A stretch of DNA of 64,000 bases from Nomia melanderi (GCF_051020985.1 NC_135010.1:5826001-5890000), one strand, 5' to 3'. Positions 1-13,328 are shown, numbered from the stretch's first letter. A program made the numbers and translations. Notes: generated by a model not told the origin, from the letters alone.

Positions 1-560
1 GCGTGTCTCGTGAAAACTTTGCATACCTCTACCAAGAGGTAATTTGTCTTAATAATCTAATAATAATTTAATGAATAATTTAAATCTAAATTTAATGATG
101 TAATAAGTGGTCTAAATCTAAACCTAATCATTTAACAAATAATCTAAATCTAAACGAAATAATTTAATAAATAATTCAAAACTAATAATCTAGATTATTA
201 AGATTATTTAATAAATTATTAAGACATTTTTAAATAATCTACTAATAATCTAATAAATAATTTAATATAATGTAATAAACATATACGCCTTTCACATATA
301 CCTTTAAAATGTTAACTTACTATTATTCTACAAGTTTAATTATTTTCCTTCGATTGACTTCTCGACTTTTCCCATAATAAATATAAAATTAATTTAGCAG
401 TACATGTTTCGATTAGATCATATTAAATTACTTACTAGATTATATTAAGTAACTTAATAGATTCTATTAAATTACCTCTTGTTAAAAATGCATACACACA
501 AGAGAGCAGGATAGTGTTAATTCAATACTCATTTTCGATATTTGAATTAAAAATTGTTGA
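1..560. repeat. AT-rich low-complexity tract
   Basis: Runs of TAATAATCTAA, TTTAATAAATAAT and similar words recur in imperfect tandem across about 480 bp. No open frame or splice-bounded exon was recognised. It could be a decayed minisatellite or simply intronic or intergenic AT-rich DNA. Confidence 0.5.
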
Positions 561-692
561 AAAAATCATTTGTAGATATGAACACGTACACGTACCAGAA
601 GAAGGAGTTTATACACACTTTTCAAAGAGGTCGCAACAGCTAACTGGTTAAGGGTTAAACGTCCTTCGATGAAGTATGGACGAATGATTAAC

Positions 693-800
693 GGGGGTGC
701 ATATTTCAGTGTCTTGAAGCGTGCTTGGACATGGAAGGTTGGCACACTAATTAGAGAACACTGCCAAAGTACGCTTGAAGACTCTGAAATATGCACATCG
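693..800. repeat. Imperfect hairpin with about 32-bp arms
   Basis: The arm at 697-728 (TGCATATTTCAGTGTCTTGA and onward) pairs with the arm at 764-795 (CTTGAAGACTCTGAAATATG and flanks), leaving a loop of about 35 nt. The arms differ at a few positions. This may be the core of a small foldback transposon. A structured RNA is possible, but nothing else supports it. Confidence 0.45.
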
Positions 801-2573
801 CAGCAGGACTGCAAGTTACCCCGGGACAGGGTTCAATAAGCGAAGAATTATAATGTTAACCGATCGCGGTGAAAACCTTCCACGATTGTGCATACTTTTT
901 CACCCGCTTACGGTGTATCCGTTTAACCCTTTGTGCTCAAAAGGATTTCCGCTGTGAATATTCATCGTCTTTTGATAAGACGTTGATGACACTTCTTACG
1001 AGTGACCTAATGAGGTGTTACACGTAAATTTAGGAACAGAATTATGTAATCATCTATAGTAATTTTATGATCGTATCTATAATTATTATGTGGTCCATAA
1101 TTATTATAATATTATCTATAATTATTATATGATTACCTAATAATTTGTGTACTAATGTATCGCACCAAATTTAATATGAAATACCAAACATTCAAATTTT
1201 GGAAACATACAATTATTCGTTTTTTACTTGTTTCATTAAAACTCGAGAAACTGAGGTTTCTTCTTTTTAATCTTATTCCATAACTGTTTATTTGACAATC
1301 TTGCACAAAAATAAGAAGACTTATTTTTAAAAGTACTGTTAACGGTAATCACTGATAAGTTTATTAAAATTATTAATGTTTTATTGCGTTCGTATATCGT
1401 TCATTCTTAAACGAGAAAATTTTAAACGAAAGATGATAAAAGTAGTAATATATAATATATCCATACTATAAAAGAAGAAATTGTTAAAATGTTTATAATA
1501 AATATCTTCTGTAAAACACGTTTGAATATTTTAAAAAATTATAATTGAGTAATCTTCAATTGCTTAATATCTCCTTCCTCATATTTATATCCGATTAGAA
1601 CTCTTCTTAATTTTGGTTTATAATAGCTATTATTATATAATCTACTACGAGATTTCTTTAACCTCACACTTTGTATGCTAATTCCAAAATATATAGATTA
1701 GTATAAATATTCAGGGTTTAATAGTCGAGGCAAATTTTGCAAAAATATTCCAAGTAACTAGCGAGAAATCGAAACGTAGACACTTTCTTTTTCAGAATTT
1801 TAACGCGTTTAATAGTATGGTAACGTAGTCCATTTGAACCTTTCATCCCACGAGCCAACCCGAGTTTACGCTCCAGCTTTTAAAGTCGTAAACACCCGGT
1901 ACATTATACTACACAAAAGAAACTAATCCCTAGAAGCTCTCTGTTCAGTAATTAAAGCGCCGTAAAATATGGCAAAACGGGTACACTCTAATTTTTTCAT
2001 CTCTCCAGCTATGTCTCGCTTTATCTTATTTTCAAAAATATCATAGACACGTTCCGCTAACGTGAAAAAATGCTAATCGAGCCAGAATTTATGACGGGGT
2101 GATTCATCCTTGCATTTTTCCCATTCTTAAAACTACTGTTCAACTTATCTTATCGCGAAGTGTAATAAACGCTCTATATACGTCACCGTGAGTCCTATAT
2201 TAATCTAGCCAAAGCTAACCGAGTCTATAAATAGCACAATGTATGGTAATAATAATATTTTCGTCTATTATGTTTAAATTTAAAGTTAAGCAACATTTTC
2301 CGTATATATCAAACACGTAATTTTATTAACACGAATTGTACTGAAGATTGGAGCTACTTCAAAAACTGAAACGTATATAAACGTTAATTTTAAAAATATT
2401 AATATAAATCGTATATGAATTATAATTTCTATAATGTCATCGTTAGACACGTACATATTTTTATTTCTACAATCTTATTATAATATCTATAGAAGTCGAG
2501 GTTAATATTCTAAGTAATTTCATATTTGTAAAATATATATAAAATATACAGAATATACAAAGTATAGAAAATA

Positions 2574-2787
2574 TTGGGTCATCCCATAAATAATGCGAAT
2601 TTTTATTTATTCTATTGTAAAAAATAAAGATAGACAAAACTTTGTTCAAAGTAATTACAATGCACAGATACACAATTTACAGATAACGAAGGAGAATATA
2701 TTTCAGATTAAAAGCAATTTTGTTTCTCTTTGTTTGAAAACAAAAAAAAAATGTATAAGAAACCGCATTACTTATGGGATGACCCAA
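2574..2787. mobile_element. Mariner-type MITE
   Basis: A 214-bp element bounded by inverted repeats beginning TTGGGTCATCCCATAA and ending TTATGGGATGACCCAA. The match continues inward through AATGCG / CGCATTA. It is flanked by TA on both sides (2572-2573 and 2788-2789), the mariner/Tc1 target site. TIRs of the TTGGGTCATCCCAT type are known from arthropod mariner elements. No transposase frame fits in this length, so it is non-autonomous. Confidence 0.8.
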
Positions 2788-3319
2788 TACAACATAAATC
2801 TGACGAAACCTGCATCAAAATTCAAACAATAAAATATAGGATAGCCAAATAAAGTTTTTCATCCTTCTGTATATCTAGACTTTCATCTTTTTCATTTCCC
2901 TTAATCTCCACGGTGTCCCTCTTTATGGCGTCTAGACGTCGCGTCGTGCAAGAGTGATGCTGTTTCTGTGGAAGGGCTTTATGCGCCGTAAACCGAGTGA
3001 TGACACGAGTTTCACGGTCAGCGAGGGTTGTTACCCATGGAAGTAACTGCGACTGCAAATTACAGCCGATGCACCGCTGTGATTCCAACTCGAACAAAGG
3101 ACCGCTGCGAGATTGTGGTTTCGTTTACATCGAGCTTGAATAGTCAAATAATGCTGATTATCCGCGATCCACGAATAGCCTTTCCCCCCTACGCATTAGA
3201 AGCTTTTCATTCCCCGAGTGAGCCAGGAAACGCAAGCATCTTCCCCGGAGGCGTCCGCTCGGAAAAATTGCTGCTCGTTTGCTTTCCAGTTTTACTAACA
3301 TAATTGACGGCGTCATTTG

Positions 3320-3600
3320 TACTTGTTTATTAGAACATTACATAAACAACATGAAAGAATAAGTAAATACGATTGTTTTAATAGTATAAGTTATATGTAC
3401 TTTATTTATTAGAAAATTGTTGAAATAGTAAGAAATAGTAAATAAATATAATTGTTTTAACAATATAAGTCTTATGTATATCTTATGTATTTTTATTTAA
3501 AAATTATAAAATTAGTAAGAACTAGTAAATAAATATAATAATTTTAGTGGTATAAGGTAATATACCTTTTTATTAGAAAATTATATAAATACCAATAAAT
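3320..3600. repeat. Diverged tandem repeat, period about 85-90 bp
   Basis: The words TTTATTAGAAAATT, TAGTAAATAAATATAAT and GTATAAG recur in order three to four times between 3320 and 3600. The units differ by substitutions and small indels, so the array is old. Confidence 0.55.
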
Positions 3601-5204
3601 ATGGTTATAAAGTATTCATACATGTTCTTTTGATAATAAATAAATGAACAGTTAAATATATTTCCAAACAGCAAATTTTTATGGACTCTTTCATTGAAAT
3701 TACAATCGAAAACAAACTTCACTGTATCAGGAACTTCATCACTATCCCCCATTAAACATTTTCAAACATTTACGTTCATTTATGATTTGAACATTTTGTT
3801 TCTAACGCTTCTGCGCTTCGATGAAATGGTCTACTTTAACATAATTTATTTTCATCATCTACGAACACTAATATTTTCCGTCCTTTATACCTTTGTAATT
3901 TAAAATCTTCCGCCATGTAATATCTTTTCCGAATGTCCACGTGTTTGAACATCGAGGACACTGGCCAGAAGAAAGAGAATTTATCTCAATAAAGTCTAAA
4001 AACTGTATCGTTGATGATTCTTCGTTTCTCCGAGCCTGGAAACAATGGGTATGCTTGCCGGGCCTCTAATTAGAATATTGGGTGAAAGTTTGCAGGCCAA
4101 CGTCGAATATATCTGTAAAGAAACTTACGGTTTCCACGTATGTTACGTACATGTACATACGTTTGACGTTCGTAAACCGGAAAAGGTCAGGAGTCTCGAT
4201 TGTAAGCACAAATACGGTGACTCGGTTCGTTAGCTGCTACCCCATCCTCCGAAGATCCTCTTTCACCCCCCACGTTCATCGTTACGTGGCGGCAACAACG
4301 AAATTGGCATTAATTTTCTACGAAGGAGACCATTTTCATTAGGGCCCGTGTGGTTCTCGCATGAAAAAACACCGTTGATTACCGTTATCTGCGGAAATAC
4401 AGAATGAACAACCAAACGAGAAGATACTTATCCATGAACAATGTAACAATGCGCGCTGCTTTCAAGTCTAAAAGCGAAACATTCATATTCGACGGTCTGT
4501 TTCTAAGCTTTTTTATACCTAAGAATAACTGTCGTAACGTTGTTTAATGTTACTGTTGTTTAAAGTTGTAAAAATACTAAATGAGAAAATAATACCTGAT
4601 AATATCATGAATGATAATAATTAATATTATAACATAATAAAATATTGTAATATTTATATAATATTTATATAATATTTATATTGTAATAATAGTTATAATA
4701 TATTATAACATATTAATAATAATAATAATATTATTATTATTCAACAATGTCATAATATAAAATAATATATGTTTCAACGATTTCAACCGAAAAACTAACA
4801 TAAAGAATAATCAATTAAAGAATAAATTTTATTAATGCAAAAATATACTAAGACAGTGTTTAATATGATAATTTCATTAACAATTATAGATAACAATTGT
4901 AAATGTAAATATCTTGAACGATATCACTTCATCACTTAAATTTCATGTACGTTTTCAGTCACATTACGCAGTAATTATGTTAACATTGTTTACTTTGGTA
5001 CTCCGCCACGTGCCATGGCTTACAGTGGGTCTACTTCCGTAGAATAATGTTGGAAACTTGACCCTTATCTTCTCGAACCAGACCTTCGAACTTTAACCAT
5101 TGACGAGCCCTTTAAGGATAAGGTATTGATATTCACTTCACAAAATCATATTAAAACTCCTATGGAATAAATAAAATAGTATCCTCTTAAAAGTGAAAAA
5201 AATG

Positions 5205-5502
5205 TAAGGACCCGCAGTTGAATAAAAATCATTAATTTAATAATCCATAATTAATCATTAAAACAGTAACAACTTATTCTCTTGATATTCATTTTACAAA
5301 AACCATAAGTAGTAACTGTAAAATAAATAAATATTATAATCTCAAACTAGAATTAACTCAGACAAAAAATTCAAGGATTCGTAGCTTAATAAAAATCATT
5401 GATGTAATAATCAATAATTAATCATTAAAATAGTAAAAACTTATTCCTTTGATATTCATTTTACGAAAACCATACGTAATAACTGTAAAATAAATAAATT
5501 CT
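5205..5502. repeat. Tandem duplication, two units of about 165 bp
   Basis: The unit starting near 5209 is repeated near 5373: both carry AATAAAAATCATT, TAATCATTAAAA, TTGATATTCATTTTAC and AACTGTAAAATAAATAAAT in the same order and spacing. No coding content was seen. Confidence 0.7.
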
Positions 5503-6612
5503 ATCATTTCAGAATAAAATGAACGAATCAGGGAATCAGTGTTGGACGGAATTGATTAACTTCTCGATAGACTGTTATATATTTCTCTCATTCTGTTTAC
5601 TATTTTTATTCCTTTTGCGTTTTGCTCGTTAGACCGAAGTTATTTTTGAGTCATTTAATGTCATAAAATGTTTACATGCGGCGCGTGCGATGCAGAACGT
5701 TCGCAATTAATGCGAAACATTTTATTAACGCTGGACGTTGTTTCGCAAATGATACGACCGACACGTTGTAAACAAACCTTTGTGTCATCCAGTCTTCTCT
5801 TAATTAAGTTTCCTGCGCAACAGTTCCATATAGAATTAGTCACGTGATTTTCATTAATTATTAATTTTAAAGCTCTGCTTTCACGAGCAGCCAAGATCTG
5901 CTGTATTCGTAATTGACAATTTCCTCGGTGTCACATCATTTAAATCTCGAGCGTTACATAAAAGTTTACTGTTACACGAGATTCCGTTGCAGAGAGGCTA
6001 AAATGAAAACAGTCACTTTTAAACCATCGAATTAATTTCCGGAGAAATTATTTCAACCAGTCTTTTTATTACGTGAGATACTTTTGTTAGTAAAATAAAC
6101 GATGTTTTTTAACCGCGAAATAACTAGAAATAATTTAACTCATTACTATTTAAAATGTTTCTGACTTTTCACAATTGTTCAGAATGTTATTGAATTCGAT
6201 TACGTTTTAATTCCTTGCACTAAAAACTTTCAGTCGCCATTTACTTGAACGCAGAGAAATTGTAAAATTAAAGATTCAATATTTAATTTTCTATGATGCA
6301 TTATTAATTATATTATTATAATATTATTACGATTTTGTTTATTGCAAGAAATATCATCAATATTTCATAGAGAAATAATGAATGCTTATTGATGCAATGA
6401 GTTAATACGTTAGTTTCTAATTTATTTATAACTATTGGGAAGTACTGAGATTATATTCGTCTAAGCTGTATATGTGAAATTGTGGATAAATATAAATCAA
6501 GAGAATAGGTAACAATTGAAGTGAAATTAAATGTCGAATCTATCTTGACATAAGACTGGGAAGAGTTCATATCTAATAAAAATTGACGAAACGTCTTCGA
6601 AAACTGTTTCAG

Positions 6613-9600
6613 ATGAAGAATACGGGCAGAAAAGCGTTTCCGTGATGCTCGACGGCCAGGAAACAGAACTGGAAATCATCGATCACCCAGCGGCAGAGAT
6701 GTCCGTGAGTATAATATTAAATTCAGCAGGCAGCCTTCATTGAGTTACGTAAAATTTTATTTTGAATTTCCCACCAATTCGATAACTAAGAATATTTAAA
6801 TTCTTATTAATTATTTTTTCTAAATAACGCAGACCAAAGGTCAGATCAAACTAAGAATTCACATTTCTTACATGAAAAATTATATTTCTCATTTTTCGTT
6901 TCTTGTTATAAAAAAAATTTCAAAATTCTTTTATAGTTTTTGTTATTCCTGTTTAACTATTTTCATCTGTTCACTTTTAATAAGAAAATAAACTGATCCG
7001 AATTTGTCTGCCCTGTCTTTGCAAAATTCAACGAGATATATCGATCTTCTTCTTAAATTTAATATAATTAATTAACAAAGTAAATTAGTTATTTAAAAAA
7101 TGCAAATTTAAATAAAGATTTAAGATATTTTTTGGTTTTTTTATTCACTGGTTATATTATGTCGAAAATTAATCAAATCTTTCTTCAGCTTCTCGTTATC
7201 CTTACTTCGCTGTTAATTAACAAGATTACGTTGTAAATTTAATTTTGGCGGAAGGTATGCAGCATTTAATTACGCGTAACGGTCTTAAGGGAATTGAATT
7301 CATTTATTTATACGTAGGAACCGAAGGTAATTGTATAACAAGATAAACGAGCTTCGTTACAGTATTTATAAACTCTGAAGATGTCGAGTCATTCATTAGA
7401 ATTAATCAACTTTTCTTCCGCCGAGCTTTAAGTACTTCAACGGTTCGGTGGTTATTTATAATTCCTGTTCATGTAGAATCACAAATTCTAACACTTTTTT
7501 CATTCAAAAGTTTCATTTTTGGGAAAATGAGACGTGGAAATGTTTTTGTACAAAACTTCATTTCCGAGAAAATGCAATTTGGAATTCTGTTCGTTTGAAA
7601 CTTTATTTTCAACGAAATATAATTTAGAAATTAGCTTAGTCGTGTAATGTCTTGATCGCAATTATTTGGTTCATCTGTTATTATTCAATGATATGCTTTC
7701 ATTTTCAAATTGTTCCTTCCATTCTACAATTTTTAAAAATAAGAAAACATTTCGTATGAAGTCCTAAATATTTTACCCAAAGATCTTTACAAAAATTCGA
7801 AATATATTAAATGTAACCTGTTACAAATAAATTTGTGATTTCACATGAATAATTACTATGAATAATTACTATGTATAACTAACGAACCGTTGAAGTACTT
7901 AAAGCTGTACTGAAGTAAAGTTGATCAACCTTAATGAATGTCTCGATATCTTCAGCATTTATAAATCCTGTAACGAAGCTCATTTATCTTGTTATACAAT
8001 TACCTTCGGTTCCTATGTATAAATAAATGAATTCAATTCTCGTAACCCTAAAACTATCAGGCAAGTCAAAATGACCCATTCCTGATTTATCCTCTTTGCA
8101 ATTATTAACCATTTGCACTCGGAAGTTCTTTCCTAGAAATATGCAACACTTTTCATTAAAATATAAACGACATTCTTCGAAACTAACAAATGAGAAAACG
8201 TATACAAATTAAGAAACAAAGCTATTTTATTTTAATATTTTACATATCAATGCATTATACAGAGCATAATGTTATATATAAGACAATAGTTTTGCTATAT
8301 CGAATCTAATGGTGACTAAGAAGTCTCGAGCGCAAAGGGTTAAAAAGATAACGGATGTTTCTCTAAAAATTTATTTAAAAAATCAATTTAACAATACACA
8401 AACTGAATTGCAAATCAATTAACCCTCTGTAGGCCCATGTAACTTTAAAGTCACATATCAGTATATTGGCATCTTGTTGATTTATTTCATTTTGCACTCG
8501 AAGTGGTGAATAAAATTAAGTAATCATTTAACTTAAACTTTTATACAGGCGTGAAAGTTCAACGTCATTGTAACTTGAAAGTTACAAAATGTATTCGTTT
8601 GATGAAATTATTGGAACTATTGAATACATTGTTAATTCGTATTTATATGTGGATATTTATTAATTTTGTACTGCATAGATTTTGTGATAATCATGAACAA
8701 AAATTCGGCCCATAGAGGGTTAAAGTCTGACTCTTGGAGTCTCCATAAAGAAATTTCAAAAGGTCAGTGCAACTGTTCGGTAGTTTTAACGTTAAGACCG
8801 TTACGCGCAGCCATAGGTTAAGGGATTCAAGCTGAAGGTCCTGATTTCCCGGCTTTATTAGTTGACACACAGCGTTTTGATTGAGGTAACATCAATTTCC
8901 TTGTCAGGTGGAAACATTCTGTTCGACGTATAACCCGGACGTCTACGTGGTGGTTTACTCTGTGGTGGACCGGCTGAGCTTGAAGGTGGCCGAGGAGACC
9001 CTGCTGTATTTGTGGAAGAGCGATTACATGGCCAGCCACGGAGTGATTCTCGTCGGGAACAAGGTCGACCTCGAGCGAAAACGGGAGGTCTCGTCAGTCG
9101 GTGAGTAAAGCCCTGTACACGCTTAAAGACATTGTTCGCAGACAATCCTCTATGTACCCAGCCACATACTTAGGTACTACTCTGCATAGACGGTTGCGTC
9201 ATGTATTCTGTAGAATCTTGCGCATCCACATCTGTATCGATATCGTAACGTCTTCTTTGAAACAGGCTTAGTTCGTCGTTTGTTCGAGGTACGCAGGATA
9301 TTTTACGCAACAAACGGAAGCCATAGTTTAGTCCTTAGCATCTGTGAGGCTGTTGCAAATTTTCATTCGTTCTTATTTCCTTCTTTGCATGGTTTCTGAT
9401 CCTTTTATGCTGTGTACCCTTTTGTTAGTGTTTGATGGTTAATTAATGAAACAAGTAAATAGTAACGAAATAAATTGAGGAGGTTAGTAAAGTTTGTTGT
9501 AATAGTTGTGTGAGTTTAAACGATAGTTAATTAAACGGTTACAAGGTTTGTTCTGTGTTATTTTTTAAGATTGTTTGTATTGGAGTCAATGGAGGTAATC

Positions 9601-12459
9601 ATTTGTATAATTTTGTTAATTATTAATTTGGATTAGTTTCTTTCGTTTTATCTGGTAACAGTGTTTATTTCCTGTAATTTCTGCTTTAGAAAAATGGCTA
9701 TAGCAGTTAATAATGAAAAAGATATGCATTGGGCACTCTGAGTAACCACAGTTCGTGTGCTAGGGGTCAAAGTGGTAGGCAATAAAAGAAAAGTTCCATT
9801 AGGCAAAATTGAATGGTTCGCAGTGCTGTGTCACGTGGTACGTGTCTACTTGAGAAATGGAAGTAGTTCAAAGATTTTAGGTCACTTTCATGTTTCTAAG
9901 GAGGAATGTATGTTTTTTTTCTTTTTATTAATCAATTGATAGTTTTTTATTCTGTATAAAGAAGTGTTGAGGCAGTTCACGAATTAATTGGATTAAAAGA
10001 TGTTTTAATTTCAATATTGCTTGTGGACTTGAAATCTAATTTCGAGAATAAAGAGATTTAATAAAAAGAGAGATCACCAACTTTATACAGTTGTAAATTT
10101 GTGAAGCTACCAGGAAAATGATATTAGACATTAAATAAAGAAAATAAATTATAATGTAGTGCAATAAAGTAAAAGCATCTTCGTGGAACTTTATTTTTAC
10201 CTGAAGCTGATTACAATTTTCCGGTGGACCTAGCACACGTGTCAGAGTTTGTTGCCAAAAACCTAAAGGCCAGATTAGAGTGTTTCCTGTGCCAATTTTC
10301 TAGCACTGCATAACATTCTCACAAAATGAAGCCGTAGAAAAATAATAAACTATTTAATTCTGAATAAATTACTTTTTTATTCGAAAATTATCAATTCGAA
10401 AACTATTCTCTTTGAAAACTAACAATGAACACGAAAACAGTCTTGGATTTAAGTAATTCTTTAAAATATCAAAAACTAACTTTTATATTTATAACCACAC
10501 AATCAATGACGTACGATATCTTTATAAATTAATCAAAATCAGTTTGACTAAATGCCATCGCAAAAATGTTTTCTTCGACAGTGGAATAAATCCATTTGCA
10601 GCTAAAAAATGATTTATTCTCTTTAACAATTGTGTTGAACAGTTAATTTCTTTAACAGTTTTATAAACGTTACCCGAACCGATTAACGTTTGCCAATATT
10701 TTTAAGTTGATCCAAACGCAAACTCTCAAATATCTCAATGTATAAAAAGATGGACCTGTACCATTAAAAAAAAATGGCTCATATAATGATAAAACATGTT
10801 TAATATCAATATTTTTCAGCTGTACCATGTTCAAAAACTGCACGTATACTGATGAAACAGAAGAAACTTTTAGGGCAACCGAATATTTTGTTCTTGTCTT
10901 TATTCTTGTATAAATTAATGCTCCATGTAATTCGGTTAGGTAATGAAACGTTGAAGTACATGATCCACTAGTGACGTCTGCTCGCTCCCCGATTCCACTT
11001 GGCTCCCACAGTTACCCTACATATTGTCCAAATCCGAGGGAACTTATTGCACGACCCAATACCTTCGTTCTATAAAATCGATTTCCGTCGAGAGACCTCT
11101 TTCGGATGGCATTACCCCAAATCTGTCCCACCTCAATCTCTGTTCGGAGTTCACTTCTTTGTTTATATATTCATTATTGGGTACGCCTCCTCACCTTATT
11201 TATCTCGACGCAGGGAACAATTGGCATTGAATGGTGCTGCAAAAATGTGATTGAAAGGGAACTTTGATGAGAATAAAACTCGTTTCGTGCGCCTCCAATT
11301 ATAACCCACACAATGTGAAAATATAAAGAACTATATTTATTATAAATGTTTCAAATACATGTGACTGGAGCTTTTAAATTGCTAGGAAACAATTACAATA
11401 AGAACATTTCTGTCGAATGAAAATGTTCAGCATCATAAATCACTGAATAATAGTGTAACTTAGAAACTATGGCCCCATATCATCAATAATTAATTCTAAT
11501 GTCGGTTGTCTTTGTTATGAAAGAATAAATAATACATAACATTTAGAATTCTCAGAGCAATCATCGTGCTAATAAGATTCAATCAAATCACCATGCTAAT
11601 CTTATCTTAATTACTTTCATCATTTATATTATCAATCCCTTAAAGATTTCTATTTTCCTAAATCCATATAAATCTTGATTGCAAATAGTTACGATATATT
11701 GCATCAGCATATCCAAGAAGTTTCACCTTATTTTTAAATAAAATTCAAAGAAAAATTCCACCAGGTACAATTAAACTTCGTTAGACTACAGAATACCTAT
11801 TACATTCAAAAGCTTTGTCTTTTACTTCGCTTATTTATAACATTTAATTGCATTACAATACCAACGCCATATTAAAGGGTAAAACGACAATCATCTCGAC
11901 CGACCCAATATTTCACGAAACAGAACAATAGCGAGCGCTGAAACGTCCAAAAACTTCAATGGAACCCCTAGAAAGTGCGCAACGTTCAACTGTACTTTTT
12001 CATTACAGAAAGAAATTTCATTCTGATTCTAATTTCCGCACGGTAGCGCGCGAAAATGGGAATTCTCAGCGAACGTTCGCCGTCCAGCGACGAACCGTTT
12101 CCCATGCGCGTCCACTTAGACCCGTGCAAATACGAATGAATGCAAATATCACATTTGCATGATCCACGGGAACGAAATTACAAGCAGCTCACGAATTCTC
12201 CCTGATTTATGTTCCCTGTGCAGCCGGCCGGCGTTTGGCGAACAACTGCGGTTGCAAATTCATTGAAACTTCCTCGGGTCTGGCGCACCACGTGGACGAG
12301 TTGCTGGTCGGCATTTTGGCGCAGATCAAACTGAACCCGCAACGGGACCGGGACCAAGCGACGCGGCGGAGGAGGAGCAAGCACCGCAGAAGGATCCTGA
12401 AGCACCTGCTCGGCTTTAAAAGGAAAACGAAGAGCTGCGAGAACCTTTTTATTCTCTAA
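6613..12459 (+). CDS. RGK-family GTPase (Rad/Gem/Kir-like), 3' exons, 5' partial
   Basis: Three exons are visible: 6613-6704, 8908-9100 and 12224-12459, with stop TAA at 12457-12459. The joined frame is open for about 173 residues. Features of the Ras superfamily are a G4 motif GNKVDL and a G5 motif ETSSG. The RGK subclass is shown by three points: the switch II/G3 segment reads IIDHPAAEMS in place of the canonical DxxG, the tail is strongly basic (RRRRSKHRRR), and the protein ends CENLFIL, matching the conserved C-terminal RGK motif (CxxLxVL type). Like other RGK proteins it has no CAAX lipidation box. Known RGK proteins bind calmodulin and the calcium-channel beta subunit and inhibit voltage-gated calcium channels; here that role is inferred from family. 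The exon with the G1 P-loop was not found in 1-6612 and must be upstream, so the start is unknown. The introns are 2.2 and 3.1 kb and carry many repeats. Which of the insect Rgk paralogues this is cannot be decided. Confidence 0.88.
8105..8343. mobile_element. TTAACCCTTTGC-family piggyBac-type MITE
   Basis: A 239-bp element with TTAA at both edges. The ends read TTAACCATTTGCACTCGGAA and CTCGAGCGCAAAGGGTTAA, an imperfect inverted pair. The interior shares words such as AAGAAACAAAGCT and TATATAAGA with the copy at 49707-49947. No transposase frame is present. Confidence 0.75.
8419..8723. mobile_element. TTAACCCTCTGT-type MITE, piggyBac-like
   Basis: A 305-bp element with TTAA at both edges and inverted ends TTAACCCTCTGTAGGCCCAT and GGCCCATAGAGGGTTAA. 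Internally, GTAACTTTAAAGTCACA and GTAACTTGAAAGTTACA form two short palindromes. It is non-autonomous. Confidence 0.75.
11330..11530. repeat. Half copy of the 18333-18712 repeat family
   Basis: This stretch shares AAATTGCTAGGAAACAATTA, AATAATAGTGTAACTTAG, CATCAATAATTAATTCTAAT and TTTGTTATGAAAGAATAAA with the right half of the inverted repeat at 18333-18712, with heavy divergence. It lies in the last visible intron of the RGK GTPase gene. Confidence 0.5.
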
Positions 12460-13328
12460 CGTTTCCGAAGGGAATTCAGAGGGACAGCTCCATTATTATT
12501 GTTGCACGTAAAGTGGTGGGCAGTTCAATTTTCATTTTGTAGAGTGTCGGGCTTTATGCTGTTCCAGGCATTTTTATCTGAAAATTCTGGAATGAAGCGT
12601 TTGATTTTCTTTATTATTCCGTGACAATGAGAATCTGTACATTTGGAATTTGTGGATTTCATTATTTTCGGACGGGGTATTCTTGTTATCGAATCAATGG
12701 GATTTTCGAAATGTTCAATGTACAGGAATTAATTGAACAGTCCACGAATCGTTTCTGACATCGTTTTTCTGCTGTATGCCCCGATGGTACTTTAAACTAT
12801 TGTTTTTATTAAAATGCTGCTAAGTAAACCTACCGAATTTTGTCTTCTTTTTTAAGCTGATTCGATGATGTTTTATTTGTTAATTTCATTGCGTTGCAAG
12901 TTTACTTGTTATTGCAATCTTTTTTAAACAAGTTCAAATGGTACAGTTGCCATTACGAGTGAATGAGTTAGGTGATGATTTTTATTTTAGTAAGTGAATC
13001 TCAAGGAAGTCTGAAACACCTTTCACTAGAAGGTTTCGAAATATCTATGTTTTTGATATTTTGTTGAGAGTTGATTTTTTTTTAAAGATCCTTTGAATTT
13101 TTAGTTGTTTATTTTTACTTATTTATTAAATGGTTCTGGGGAATGAAACAATTTTTATTGGGAACTGTGATGAATATTTATAAGCTGATTTTATTTTCGC
13201 GCGTTACATATTTTAATTTATTTTATATCAAATTTTAGTGAATACATTTCAATTAATTTTCCCATCAGTTTCACTTTATGTGCAACAACTGTGGTGATTT
13301 TTAACTACCGTGCGCGTAAGTATTTGTA

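Larger units (their letters stand above)
8042..8795. mobile_element. TTAACACTAA-type MITE, interrupted by two others
   Basis: The ends match the pair of elements at 55496-55713 and 55738-55964. Shared segments are the left CCCTAAAACTATCAGGCAAG, the middle GATAACGGATGTTTCTCT and the right CTGTTCGGTAGTTTTAACG followed by TTAA. With the two insertions removed, about 210 bp of the original element remains, close to the 218-227 bp of the other copies. Target site is TTAA on the right and GTAA (mutated) on the left. Confidence 0.7.
7273..8807. mobile_element. Foldback element with three nested MITE insertions
   Basis: The outer element has inverted arms of about 170 bp: 7273-7450 pairs with 7881-8041 continuing at 8796-8807. 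Its ends read CGCGTAACGGTC and GACCGTTACGCG. The right arm is interrupted exactly at a TTAA-like site by the insertion 8042-8795. Inside that insertion are two further TTAA-flanked elements (8105-8343 and 8419-8723). The whole stack lies in the intron between the first two visible exons of the RGK GTPase. Confidence 0.7.

Noticed and set aside
3028..3303. 91-codon plus-strand frame, considered as the missing RGK P-loop exon
   Set aside because: It lacks a GxxxxGKS/T motif and any similarity to the RGK G1 region.
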